Origin: Shewanella psychrophila
GTDB taxonomy: Bacteria; Pseudomonadota; Gammaproteobacteria; Enterobacterales; Shewanellaceae
Direction: 5' to 3'
DNA length: 64,000 nt
Assembly: GCF_002005305.1 (NCBI RefSeq)
Contig: NZ_CP014782.1
Span: forward strand, 992,001-1,056,000
Shown: positions 9,294-17,791 of the stretch, piece by piece
Numbering within the stretch: position 1 is the first letter of the stretch
Layout: each line of letters begins with the position of its first letter
Translations under genes and position numbers: made by a program
The notes under the pieces: generated by a model
What the model was told of the DNA's origin: nothing
Seen by the model: only the letters and a program-made list of their open reading frames with translations
The model's database searches: none

Positions 9294-9686
9294 ATGAAGA
9301 AAGTATTACTAACGGCAGGTCTGTTCCTGTTCCACACAGCTGCCTCTGCTTCGAATGTCATTATCGATAAATCCAGTGTCGATGAAAAAGATTACATTTT
9401 CGATATGCATCAGTGTACTGAATTGTCACAGCAGGCCCAGAAGAAAAAAACAGAAGGTGGCCTAGTATCGGGTGCAGCAAAAGGGGCTGCTCTAGGAGCT
9501 GCTGCTGGCGCTATTTCTGGAGGCTCTGGTACCGATGGTGCTAAAACCGGTGCGGCCGTCGGTGTGGTTGGTGGTGCTCTGGGAAGAAACCGTTCTAAGA
9601 GACAAAATGAAACCAGTCATGAAGCAGAGAAACAGATGGTAGTTAAAAATTGTATGATCAACCGAGGGTACACTGTACTCAACTGA
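9294..9686 (+). CDS. Exported glycine-zipper protein
   Basis: The protein has 130 aa. It begins with a signal peptide (MKKVLLTAGLFLFHTAASAS). The centre holds a glycine-zipper segment (SGAAKGAALGAAAGAISGGSG, then GAAVGVVGGALG), which in envelope proteins packs helices in or at the outer membrane. A conserved Cys pair (HQCTEL and KNCMINRGY) flanks the zipper and could form a disulfide. The start is set by AAGGTGTCCTG before ATG 9294. The precise role is unknown. Confidence 0.75.
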   Translation: MKKVLLTAGLFLFHTAASASNVIIDKSSVDEKDYIFDMHQCTELSQQAQKKKTEGGLVSGAAKGAALGAAAGAISGGSGTDGAKTGAAVGVVGGALGRNRSKRQNETSHEAEKQMVVKNCMINRGYTVLN

Positions 9687-9934
9687 TTCAAGCAAGAAAT
9701 TAGTTCACACAAGGAATTCAATACCAGCCCGCTAGGTTTAACGCTAAGCAAATATTAGCCTATGGCGTTTAATTGAAGAGTCATATCAATCGGTATAAAG
9801 GTGCGGTCACTCAGCGAGAGTTTAGCGATTCAGAGACAAGGCAAAGAGTAAGAAAATGGAGTATCAATGTTTATACCCATTGGCATAACTACGGATACCC
9901 CATTTTTAATAGGTTCTCGTAAAAAATCGATTAA

Positions 9935-10417
9935 TTAACCATCCTGACTGCCCATTTGAGATTGTACATAGTTCTGAATTCCCATCTTTCCTATCAGGCC
10001 AAGATGTTGTTCTAACCAGTAAATATGATCCATTTCGGTATCATCCAGCAGATCTTCGAGTATTTCCCGGCTAATATAATCTTGCTCTTTTTCACAGATC
10101 CCTATGATTTTTCTGAGGCTTTCCGCTACGGTTCTTTCTGCTTCAAGATCATTTTCTAACATCTGTTTGACGTTATCGCCTACATTAATCGGTTGCCTAG
10201 AAGCGGTATCCGGGGTGCCTTCCAGAAACAATATACGTTGAGTCAGGCGTCTTGCGTGCTCCAACTCCTCTTCGTACTCGTGAGCCAGCTTCTCATGAAG
10301 TTTATTAATCCCCCAGTCTTCATACATCTTAGAGTGAGCCAAATACTGATCCATTGAGGTTAACTCCAGAGTCAGTTGTTTGTTTAAGTGCTTGATGACG
10401 TTCTGAACACCTTTCAT
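9935..10417 (-). CDS. bfr: Bacterioferritin, ferroxidase-type subunit
   Basis: The protein has 160 aa, full length for a Bfr subunit (24-mer iron store). Aligned by eye to E. coli Bfr, the di-iron ligands Glu18, Glu51, His54, Glu94, Glu127 and His130 are all present (LTLELTSMDQY, ELEHARR, LEAERT, TEMDH). The haem-ligating Met52 is replaced by Leu. It follows the second bfr gene with the start ATG only 1 nt after that gene's stop, so the two are co-transcribed and probably co-assembled. Which subunit the name bfrA or bfrB should go to cannot be told from here. Confidence 0.9.
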   Translation of the reverse strand: MKGVQNVIKHLNKQLTLELTSMDQYLAHSKMYEDWGINKLHEKLAHEYEEELEHARRLTQRILFLEGTPDTASRQPINVGDNVKQMLENDLEAERTVAESLRKIIGICEKEQDYISREILEDLLDDTEMDHIYWLEQHLGLIGKMGIQNYVQSQMGSQDG

Positions 10418-10418
10418 G

Positions 10419-10889
10419 TTAATCCTCCATCATAGTTTGCTGGTAATTTTCAATGCCTGTGGCATCGATGAGGAATTGTTGCGACTCGATCCAATCCAGG
10501 TGATCTTCTTCACCTTCTAAGATCTCTTCGAGTAACTCTCGACTGACGTAATCTTCTTCGGTTTCACACAAGGCGATGGCACCACGCAAAGCGGAAATTT
10601 GCTCGTCTTGCAGCTCCTTATCGCACTGAATCATCTCTTCTGTGTGCTCACCTATCCTCAGTTTATTCAGTTGCTGCAAGTTAGGCAGGGCTTCAAGAAA
10701 CAAAATTCGCTCAATTAAATCATCGGCTTGTTTCATATCAAGAATCGATTTTTTATATTCTTTCTCGTTTAGTTCCTCCAGCCCCCAGTTTTTATAGATA
10801 CGGGCATGTAGGAAGTATTGATTGATCGAAGTTAGTTCTAACAGCAACATCTGATTTAATACTTGTGTGACTTTAGTCTTGCCTTTCAT
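10419..10889 (-). CDS. bfr: Bacterioferritin, haem-binding-type subunit
   Basis: The protein has 156 aa from ATG 10889, preceded by TGGAGACTGCTG; the 32 extra residues of the longer frame are not Bfr-like. It retains the haem ligand Met52 (LDMKQAD), but ferroxidase ligands Glu51, His54 and Glu94 appear as Asp, Gln and Gln; Glu18, Glu127 and His130 remain. It is the first gene of a two-gene unit with the other bfr. The pair illustrates the division of labour known for two-subunit bacterioferritins: one oxidises iron, the other holds haem for electron release. Confidence 0.9.
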   Translation of the reverse strand: MKGKTKVTQVLNQMLLLELTSINQYFLHARIYKNWGLEELNEKEYKKSILDMKQADDLIERILFLEALPNLQQLNKLRIGEHTEEMIQCDKELQDEQISALRGAIALCETEEDYVSRELLEEILEGEEDHLDWIESQQFLIDATGIENYQQTMMED

Positions 10890-11225
10890 CAGCAGTCTCC
10901 AAAAGCTAGTTAACTTTAAGGGCGTGTAGGCCAAACTGTTAGCCATGGTCTTGATCTTGATCTTGTTATTCAAACAAGCAGCCACAGCCAGAGTAAACTC
11001 GGTCTATCTCATTTAAATAATAGATAATCCAGGCTAGTCTGATAGACTAATTTATTATGCTTGAAAATATTATAGGTGCGTGAAAGATAAGCAATTTATA
11101 AGGATAAGGAGAGTGATTCGCATTCACTTTTCAAGTGAGTAATATGCAAAGATATACCTCATAATTTAATGAGGTATATCTTGTTTGGAAGAAGAGGGGC
11201 AATAGTATAAAACAGGGTAGTTGAC
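10890..11225. other. Intergenic region with a strong hairpin
   Basis: There is no gene in this 336-bp gap between bfr and lasT, both on the minus strand. It must hold the bfr promoter. AAGATATACCTCAT (11149-11162) and ATGAGGTATATCTT (11169-11182) form a perfect 14-bp stem with a 6-nt loop, 44 bp beyond the lasT stop, and probably terminate lasT. I see no clear Fur box. Confidence 0.6.
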
Positions 11226-11936
11226 TTAACTTAGTCTGCCTTCTTCCTCCTTGATATTAAGCTTCCTGCCAATGTCATTGAGCAGTTGATGCGCCATCTT
11301 ACAGTCCCTGTCACCGAGTAAACTCATACCATCGAGTAACCAGCGGGACAGTTTTGCATCATCCTTGGTATCGAGCTGTTGTAACAATACCTGAGTCCTG
11401 CTCTTCAACGCCTGTAGCTGCCCTTCTTGAGCATCGACTTGCTCGATCTTGAGACGATTATTGACCGCGCTAAGGGCGTAGCTGTATACCATGACAGCCT
11501 GAGCCAGATTGAGGGAAGGGTAGTCATTTATCAGAGGAACATAGGAAAAAAGATCGCATAAATCGAGCTCGTTATTAGACAAGCCACTAGACTCTCGACC
11601 GAAGAGCAGAGCTATCTTGTTTACCGAGCCCGCTTGCTGAACTAAGGTACCTTTAAGCTCGTCAGGTGTTAAATATTGTCTAGGCGTTCCTCTCTCCCTC
11701 GCAGTGGTTGCGATCAACTGATCATATTGTGCACGAATATCAGCAACTGAATCGACAACTAAGGTACGCTCTAATATGTCAGTGGCACCATGAGCCAGCC
11801 AATGAGCCTCTTTGTCGAGATGTAAGCTTGAATTGACTAAAATAAGCTGTTCAAAGCCCATGGTTTTTATTGCCCTGGCGGCTGCACCGACATTGGCTGG
11901 ACGAGTAGGTTCTACGAGCACGAAAACAAGGGACAT
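11226..11936 (-). CDS. lasT: SpoU-family tRNA/rRNA methyltransferase, LasT (YjtD)-like
   Basis: The protein has 236 aa. The N-terminus VFVLVEPTRPANVGAAARA and the later motifs LLFGRESSGLSNNEL and YPSLNLAQAVMVYSYAL are the three SpoU/TrmH signature regions that build the trefoil-knot SAM site. The helix after residue 160 (DAQEGQLQALKSRTQVLL) and overall length resemble E. coli LasT/YjtD more than TrmJ. It is probably a 2'-O-methyltransferase whose exact RNA target is unknown. The IS10-group element lies 245 bp upstream of its start. Confidence 0.8.
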   Translation of the reverse strand: MSLVFVLVEPTRPANVGAAARAIKTMGFEQLILVNSSLHLDKEAHWLAHGATDILERTLVVDSVADIRAQYDQLIATTARERGTPRQYLTPDELKGTLVQQAGSVNKIALLFGRESSGLSNNELDLCDLFSYVPLINDYPSLNLAQAVMVYSYALSAVNNRLKIEQVDAQEGQLQALKSRTQVLLQQLDTKDDAKLSRWLLDGMSLLGDRDCKMAHQLLNDIGRKLNIKEEEGRLS

Positions 11937-12180
11937 ATATAAGACAGACTGAAGAGTGTAAACGGTGGCATATTTTTACCGGAACCTAAGCCAATGTAAA
12001 TGGCTCGCCGAAGTATTTTACTCTCTCTGGTTCCTCACTTCTTACCACCTTGCACTTAAAATTGGATGCTGAGGTCAACATTAGGTATTAAACTTAGCAA
12101 GGATCCCCTAATGCAACACAGTCCTAGCGACTCATTAATGTTACTATTTTGTCATCGGCGACTGGATTTGCCTGTACATC

Positions 12181-13435
12181 CTTAGAGATCCCCTCATTTT
12201 TCAATTTTAAATAATCCCGAAAATTGAACGGTAAATAGGCTGGTTTTTAAGGTAACGATAAAAATTATCCATTAGAGGTTCTGCCCACTCTTCTCGCATC
12301 GTGGGTAACAGTTCATAGTAAATACAACCTTGGCGAAACAGAGAGTATGAGCGAGTTTTACTGGTATTTGCCTTTATTGTCTTTTCCAAGTCAGCATCCT
12401 CGCCCGCTTTTCCTAGTAGCGTCAGCAAGCCTATCGCCAAGGCGCTTAGCAAAAACAACCGGTCTCTACGTACCGGGGAACGCGTGTAGGTGGCACTCAT
12501 CCCCATGCCAAAACGATAGTCTTTAATGTCACGAAAAGTCGTCTCTATCCCCCAACGTTTCCCATATAAAGTCAACATCTTGCTACTCACTAGGTCACGT
12601 CGACTTGATGCTAAATACCAAGCTTCTTTCATGCCTTTTTTCTTGGTGCAAATGACCCGAGCGACTGCTTGCTTATTACCCGTTATTTGAACGTCCTTAA
12701 GGGTTCTTGTTATGCCGCTGGGTAATAGCCAGTCCTTTACTGGAAACAGCTCTCCTACCGCATCGGTGACTTTGATATTAGCCTTAATTCTAATGATGAA
12801 GTCAAAACCCAGCTCATGTTCAATGAAGTTAAATAGTGCCGTATCACTAAAGCCTCTATCAGCAACAATTGTCACTTTAACATCCTCTGCAACGATCGAC
12901 CTTAACTTAACCAACAACTCATCTTCATGGTTGTTTCTATTACCTTTTAAAGCATGTTTACGATGGGTTTTCCATAGCAGTGGCGTGTTACGTCCATGGG
13001 TTGTTTGCATACTCAGTACGATGGTTGAATGGTCGTCTGAATCAAATTCAGTCCAATCGAGAGAGACCACTATCTCTTTGCGTGCACCGATAATATAAGG
13101 CCCCCAGGAGTCCAGTAATTGCCAGACGTTTAACTTTGTATTACTGAGTAATCGGTCTACTTGTTTAATAGCAGACTTACGCTTAAGTTTATTGGCTTGG
13201 GCTAAGCCAGCGCCAATGGCATGAATAGCGAGTGACCCCTTTTCAATCACTCCGTGAGCGGCATTAGCAAGTGAGGTGACCCTTTTAGCATGCATGTCAT
13301 GGCCAAAGAGTTCATCGATGTGATTATGAATAAGGGCTTTATTTATCATGTTATAAATTTTAGAACATAGAGTGATTTGGCTTATTATACTCTGGAAGCC
13401 TTGCTGCCTCTGGTTATTATGAGGGGATGCTTAAG
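12181..13435 (-). mobile_element. IS4-family (IS10-group) insertion sequence, 1255 bp
   Basis: The ends read CTTAGAGATCCCCTCAT (12181-12197) and, inverted, CTTAAGCATCCCCTCAT (13435-13419), 14 of 17 identical. They closely resemble the known IS10 terminus. The 9-bp direct repeat CTGTACATC flanks it at 12172-12180 and 13436-13444, the duplication length expected for this group. It carries one intact transposase gene. The perfect target duplication suggests a recent insertion, 31 bp upstream of the diguanylate cyclase start. Confidence 0.95.
12207..13349 (-). CDS. IS4-family transposase (IS10 group)
   Basis: The protein has 380 aa. The DDE residues are visible: Asp in VSLDWTEFD, Asp in TIVADRGFSD and Glu in the YREK signature YGKRWGIETTFRDIK (Y-2-R-3-E-6-K), which defines the IS4 family. 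The N-terminus (HMAKRV-like region, SLANAAHGVIEKGSL) is helical as in IS10 transposase. The frame is uninterrupted, so the element may be active. It lies inside the terminal inverted repeats at 12181 and 13435. Confidence 0.97.
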   Translation of the reverse strand: MINKALIHNHIDELFGHDMHAKRVTSLANAAHGVIEKGSLAIHAIGAGLAQANKLKRKSAIKQVDRLLSNTKLNVWQLLDSWGPYIIGARKEIVVSLDWTEFDSDDHSTIVLSMQTTHGRNTPLLWKTHRKHALKGNRNNHEDELLVKLRSIVAEDVKVTIVADRGFSDTALFNFIEHELGFDFIIRIKANIKVTDAVGELFPVKDWLLPSGITRTLKDVQITGNKQAVARVICTKKKGMKEAWYLASSRRDLVSSKMLTLYGKRWGIETTFRDIKDYRFGMGMSATYTRSPVRRDRLFLLSALAIGLLTLLGKAGEDADLEKTIKANTSKTRSYSLFRQGCIYYELLPTMREEWAEPLMDNFYRYLKNQPIYRSIFGII

Positions 13436-13475
13436 CTGTACATCGACTTTTTGCGTTTACAACTGGATGTAGCCA

Positions 13476-14915
13476 ATGTTCCTTAAAGTGTCATCGTGTC
13501 GTCCATTGACACATAAATTCTTAATTAAAATTACCATTATACTCAATGTATTATTTTCCAGTCTATTCGGTGCTTTAACCTACGCAGAAGAAATTGCCCA
13601 AGACATAAAAGTGCAACAAGAGAAAAGAAAACTGGTAATAGCTAACTCTAAGGCATGGAAGCCTTTTTCTTACATAGATATTAATGGTGAACCTCAAGGT
13701 TTGCTCATCGATATCTGGAAAGAATATGCCAAAGTCAATGACATCGAAGTCATATTCATCCTAACCGATTGGAATGAATCCCTGCAAAAGGTCAAGTCTG
13801 GAGAAGCCGATGTTCACGCCGGCTTGCTTTGGTCTGAAGACAGAGAAACCTATCTGGATTTTCTTGCAGGCATAGTGGAGATAGATACCCAGTTATTTTT
13901 TTCATCTAAGCTACTTGGCACCGATGTGCAAAATTATCTTCAAGCCGGAGAAGTAGGTGTGGTCTCGGCAGGCTATGAAGAGACCTATATGATGAAACAC
14001 TACCCTAAGACTAAACTTGTTACTTTTGATAATAATGAGCTTATGCTTAAGAGTGCATTTTCAGGTCAAATTCAGGCCTTTGTGGCAGATTTTCAGGTTG
14101 CCAACTTCTACCTATATACATCCCAAAAACCTAGTCTTTTTTCGCCAGTACAACACCTTTATAGTGGCTTAATCAGGTCTGCAGTGGCTCAGGGACAAAA
14201 CCAGTTAAGTGTAGAACTCAGAAATGGTTTTAAGCAAATATCTCCGGTGGATCTTGAGCGAATACATCAAAAATGGATCCGTGTAGAAACGGTTTACCCT
14301 AAATATTTGTTTCCTACTCTAATTGTATTAATGCTCTTGTTAACGGCAGCCTATATTTTTCACCTGCGAAGAGCTGTTTCACAGAGAACCCATGAGTTAC
14401 ATCAATTAAATATTGAGCTACAAAGATTAGCTTCCATAGATGTGATGACCAACATCTATAATCGTCGTTACTTTATTGACCGTCTACAGAGAGCTTGTGT
14501 TCACAATAGAACCGGACTTTCTTTGTTGCTGTTTGATATAGACAGGTTTAAGTCGATCAATGATAACTTCGGTCACTGTGTCGGTGATTTCATCATCTGT
14601 GAAATGGTTAAGACGATTAACCAAGAGCTACCTCCTGAGGCTGTTTTTGCTAGAGTCGGAGGCGAGGAGTTTTGTATCTTTATTCAGGGGCTTTCATCCA
14701 AGCAAACCCAAGAATTCGCCAAACGGGTTCAATCTTCAGTTACTAACAGCCAATACAGCAATAATAATATCAGCCATTCTGTCAGTATCAGCTTAGGTGC
14801 TGTTTATTGTGCAGAGGTAAATATCGATCATCAATTTTTGATTAATCAGGCGGATCACCTCATGTATTTAGCGAAATCCAAGGGACGTGATTGTTATCAA
14901 TTCAATAAGATCTAA
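13476..14915 (+). CDS. Diguanylate cyclase with periplasmic SBP_bac_3 sensor
   Basis: The protein has 479 aa. An N-terminal hydrophobic signal segment (IKITIILNVLFSSLFGALTYA) is followed by an amino-acid-binding-type domain (SBP_bac_3, ~50-270; KPFSYIDINGEPQGLLIDIWKEY). A transmembrane helix follows near 283-303, then a GGDEF domain with the active-site sequence RVGGEEF near 394. The inhibitory RxxD I-site before it is absent, so product inhibition is unlikely. It should make c-di-GMP in response to a small periplasmic ligand. The IS10-group element ends just upstream, and an in-frame TAG lies two codons before ATG 13476, so the native promoter has been displaced. Confidence 0.85.
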   Translation: MFLKVSSCRPLTHKFLIKITIILNVLFSSLFGALTYAEEIAQDIKVQQEKRKLVIANSKAWKPFSYIDINGEPQGLLIDIWKEYAKVNDIEVIFILTDWNESLQKVKSGEADVHAGLLWSEDRETYLDFLAGIVEIDTQLFFSSKLLGTDVQNYLQAGEVGVVSAGYEETYMMKHYPKTKLVTFDNNELMLKSAFSGQIQAFVADFQVANFYLYTSQKPSLFSPVQHLYSGLIRSAVAQGQNQLSVELRNGFKQISPVDLERIHQKWIRVETVYPKYLFPTLIVLMLLLTAAYIFHLRRAVSQRTHELHQLNIELQRLASIDVMTNIYNRRYFIDRLQRACVHNRTGLSLLLFDIDRFKSINDNFGHCVGDFIICEMVKTINQELPPEAVFARVGGEEFCIFIQGLSSKQTQEFAKRVQSSVTNSQYSNNNISHSVSISLGAVYCAEVNIDHQFLINQADHLMYLAKSKGRDCYQFNKI

Positions 14916-15016
14916 ATAAGCATCAGTCAAATTAGTGATACTTGACGGTTAAATCACATTCCTCAGCAATACCTGTTGCATATTTGTAACCAAGTGCTAG
15001 TTTCGTCTAACAAAGG

Positions 15017-15733
15017 ATGATACGAGTAAGAACAGGAATGAGTTCGAAACTGATAATAATGGAGCGTGTTTTTAAAGTCATTGGCCTTATGTGCCTGGCA
15101 TTATTCGCCATGGCCAAACTTCACGCCGCCTATGGTGAGCAAGCTGCAATAAATGAAGTGAAAGATCTCATCGCTTCGAATCAGTTCCTTGCAACAAATC
15201 AGATACCAAACAATCAAATTACAAAAGACCAAACCTCTCACAAGCTTAATGATGTCATCAAACCTGAGGCTGCACTGCCTAAGCCCAACATGTCTGATTG
15301 GTCACAGTCACGCATCGATAGTTTTATAACAGCCGAGCCAACAAGCCCCTTGTTGGGCCTGTTATCTATTCCTTCTATCAGACTCGAAGTCGCGGTTTTC
15401 GATGGCATTGCAGAGGTGAACCTTAATAAGGGAGTAGGCCGCGTGATCCCATCCAGGGAAATTAATGGCGATGGTAATCTGAGTCTAGCAGGACACAGGG
15501 ATGGCTTTTTTCGAAATATTGGCCAGTTAACCTTAGGCCAGGAGCTCAATATCACAGATCTAAATGGAGAGATACATAGGTTCAGAGTAGTCAATACCTG
15601 GATAGTCAAGCCCAAAGATACCTATGTGATGAAGCGAACAGTCAAACCTTCGGTGACCCTGATCACCTGCTATCCCTTTTACTTTGTCGGTAGCGCACCT
15701 CAGCGTTACATAGTCAGAGCCGAAAAATTTTAA
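15017..15733 (+). CDS. Sortase, marine proteobacterial type
   Basis: The protein has up to 238 aa; in-frame starts exist at 15017, 15038 and 15059, and I keep the first. An N-terminal hydrophobic anchor (VIGLMCLALFAMAKLHAA) is followed by a linker and a sortase domain. Its catalytic His is in LAGHRDG, its Cys in TLITCYPF and its Arg in APQRYIVRA. The enzyme should cleave an LPxT-type signal and attach or release its substrate at the periplasmic face. The next gene, 35 bp downstream, encodes a protein with such a signal, so the pair is a dedicated system. Confidence 0.88.
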   Translation: MIRVRTGMSSKLIIMERVFKVIGLMCLALFAMAKLHAAYGEQAAINEVKDLIASNQFLATNQIPNNQITKDQTSHKLNDVIKPEAALPKPNMSDWSQSRIDSFITAEPTSPLLGLLSIPSIRLEVAVFDGIAEVNLNKGVGRVIPSREINGDGNLSLAGHRDGFFRNIGQLTLGQELNITDLNGEIHRFRVVNTWIVKPKDTYVMKRTVKPSVTLITCYPFYFVGSAPQRYIVRAEKF

Positions 15734-15768
15734 TGTAGTGATATCAATGTAAGTTAACAAAAAGGAAG

Positions 15769-16305
15769 ATGAAAATGGATAAATCAATTCGCTTACTATT
15801 AATCGCGGGATTACTTGCATCACCCGCCGTCATGGCAAAAGACTGTAATGAAGTCACCTGGAATCAAGATGTACTGGATCAATATCCAAGTGTAGCCAAC
15901 GCTTGTCAGGAAGTTCTTGAACAAGATGGTAAAACCTACGTTAAACTCGCTGCTGAGTTCGTACGTTTTCGTCAGCCTAATCACGCAATGGTAGATGTTA
16001 TCGAGTCCGATGGCAGCACTGAGCGAGTATCCTTTAAGGTTAATAGCAAAGCTAAGGTTAACGCTGGCGGAAAAGATGTCAGCTGGGAAATGATACCTAA
16101 GGGTTATGATCTGGCTTTTTATGTACCCAACGACCGTTTTGAAATTCATGAGGTACTTCCAGTGACTGCTGAGATATTGGTCATTGAAATAGAGGATCCA
16201 GTCGAGTTGCCCAAGACAGCATCACTCTGGCCAGTCCTAGGTTTAGCCGGTGGCTTGTTCCTGATGCTGGGTCAATTTATGGGCTGGAGGAGAAGAGGGC
16301 AGTAA
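15769..16305 (+). CDS. Dedicated sortase substrate with LPKTA sorting signal
   Basis: The protein has 178 aa, with AAGGAAG before the start (an ATG at 15775 is also possible). A signal peptide (LLLIAGLLASPAVMAKD) precedes a ~110-residue beta-rich domain with two Cys (KDCNEV, NACQEV). The C-terminus is a tripartite sorting signal: LPKTAS, a hydrophobic helix (LWPVLGLAGGLFLMLGQFM) and the basic tail GWRRRGQ. The final Gly of LPxTG is replaced by Ala. It forms an operon with the sortase and ends in a good terminator. The function of the exported domain is unknown. Confidence 0.88.
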   Translation: MKMDKSIRLLLIAGLLASPAVMAKDCNEVTWNQDVLDQYPSVANACQEVLEQDGKTYVKLAAEFVRFRQPNHAMVDVIESDGSTERVSFKVNSKAKVNAGGKDVSWEMIPKGYDLAFYVPNDRFEIHEVLPVTAEILVIEIEDPVELPKTASLWPVLGLAGGLFLMLGQFMGWRRRGQ

Positions 16306-16333
16306 GCTCTCTCTTGTGGTTCGTAAAGTAAAG

Positions 16334-16354
16334 GAAGCAACCTGCTTCTTTTTT
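16334..16354 (+). terminator. Terminator of the sortase operon
   Basis: GAAGCA and TGCTTC (16334-16348) form a short stem around ACC, followed directly by six T residues, 28 bp after the sortase-substrate stop. Confidence 0.7.
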
Positions 16355-16494
16355 AATCTCCGTTTAATGATACTAATGGCGAACTGAAGTTTTTAGGCTC
16401 ATTCATGGTGAACTGAGTATTTGTATATACAAGTACAGACATATTTAGCACAGGTATAGACAAGTAGATGGGCATGAGCTAGATCTATAGACAT

Positions 16495-16527
16495 AAAAAA
16501 AGCCAACCTCACGAGGTTGGCTTTTAA
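16495..16527 (-). terminator. Terminator of gapA
   Basis: GCCAACCTC (16502-16510) and GAGGTTGGC (16513-16521) pair with a 2-nt gap. The A-run to the left (16495-16501) gives a U-run on the minus strand after the hairpin. It lies 17 bp beyond the gapA stop and could also act on the plus strand. Confidence 0.9.
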
Positions 16528-16543
16528 CTAAAGCAAATTTAAC

Positions 16544-17554
16544 TTACTTAGCTGTCATCAAGGCAACGGCATTATCGAGCATACGGTTACTGAAACCCCA
16601 CTCGTTGTCATACCAAGCCATCACTTTAATCAAGCGACCATTGACACGGGTTTGAGTCGCATCGAAGTTACATGAGAATGGGTTGTGGTTAAAATCAATA
16701 GAAACCAAAGGCTCCTTATTGACGGCCAACACTTCATTCATTGGAGATAGTAATGCTGCACTTTCGATAATTGCGTTGATCTCTTCTACCGTTGTATCGC
16801 GAGCTGCGATGAAGGATAGATCAACCAAAGAGACGTTTACCGTAGGAACTCGTACCGCTAATCCATCGAATTTTCCAGCAAGCTCAGGAACCACAAGTCC
16901 AACAGCCGCCGCAGCGCCAGTCTTAGTCGGGATCATTGACATTGCAGCTGCACGAGCACGACGTAGGTCGGTATGGTAAACATCAGACAGACGTTGGTCA
17001 TTCGTGTAGGCATGAATGGTTGTCATCAGGCCAGACTCGATACCAATCTCATCGTTTAATGGTTTAACGAATGGTGCTAAACAGTTTGTGGTACAAGAAG
17101 CGTTCGAGATCACAGTCATATCAGAGGTGATAACATCGTTGTTAACACCGTAAACGACAGTTGCGTCCACGTTTTTACCTGGTGCAGAGATAAGGACTTT
17201 CTTAGCGCCTGCATTTAGATGCGGTTGTACTGCTTCTTTAGAAGTAAAGATACCAGTACATTCAAATACCACATCGATTTTTAATTCGGCCCAAGGCAAT
17301 TTAGATGGATCTCTTTCTGAGAAAGTCAGGATCTTATCTTTATTAACGTAGATGGCTTCATCGTCATGTTCAACTTTAGCGTTGAAACGACCATGAACAG
17401 AATCATACTTGGTCAGGTGAGCGTTGATAGATGCATCGCCAAGATCATTGAGTGCGACGATCTGGATTGGATAATCCTTTTCGCTTTCATAAAGTGCACG
17501 TAAAACATTTCGTCCGATACGGCCATAACCGTTAATTGCTACGCGGATAGTCAT
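16544..17554 (-). CDS. gapA: Glyceraldehyde-3-phosphate dehydrogenase, type I
   Basis: The protein has 336 aa, the normal length. The NAD-binding motif INGYGRIGRNVLRAL is at the N-terminus and the catalytic Cys lies in SNASCTTNCLAP, followed by the phosphate-binding MTTIHAYTNDQ and WYDNEWGFSNRM. It interconverts glyceraldehyde-3-phosphate and 1,3-bisphosphoglycerate in the cytoplasm. A second, longer GAPDH lies 1.3 kb away on the other strand, and one of the two is likely gluconeogenic. It is monocistronic, with a DUF2989 lipoprotein gene upstream on the same strand. Confidence 0.97.
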   Translation of the reverse strand: MTIRVAINGYGRIGRNVLRALYESEKDYPIQIVALNDLGDASINAHLTKYDSVHGRFNAKVEHDDEAIYVNKDKILTFSERDPSKLPWAELKIDVVFECTGIFTSKEAVQPHLNAGAKKVLISAPGKNVDATVVYGVNNDVITSDMTVISNASCTTNCLAPFVKPLNDEIGIESGLMTTIHAYTNDQRLSDVYHTDLRRARAAAMSMIPTKTGAAAAVGLVVPELAGKFDGLAVRVPTVNVSLVDLSFIAARDTTVEEINAIIESAALLSPMNEVLAVNKEPLVSIDFNHNPFSCNFDATQTRVNGRLIKVMAWYDNEWGFSNRMLDNAVALMTAK

Positions 17555-17791
17555 TCGATATCCCTCTGGTGATATGTAAAATTATCTTCTGGTTGTAAAA
17601 TTACCAAACTGACAGCTACCGTCAAGTAATATCCCCTGTAAAAGCCATTTATACGTAACAATTTCGCTTTTATTTTTACATTGGTCATATTTTTTACAAA
17701 AACTCGCCTGTTCTTTGTAAATATCTTCCGATATGGCATACATTTTTCGATGAGAAAGAGCACTTAGATAAAATTATGAGGCTGGTCTTGT

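Noticed and set aside
17551..17763. 70-aa minus-strand frame upstream of gapA
   Set aside because: It overlaps the gapA start and promoter region, has low-complexity AT-rich coding, and has no convincing start.
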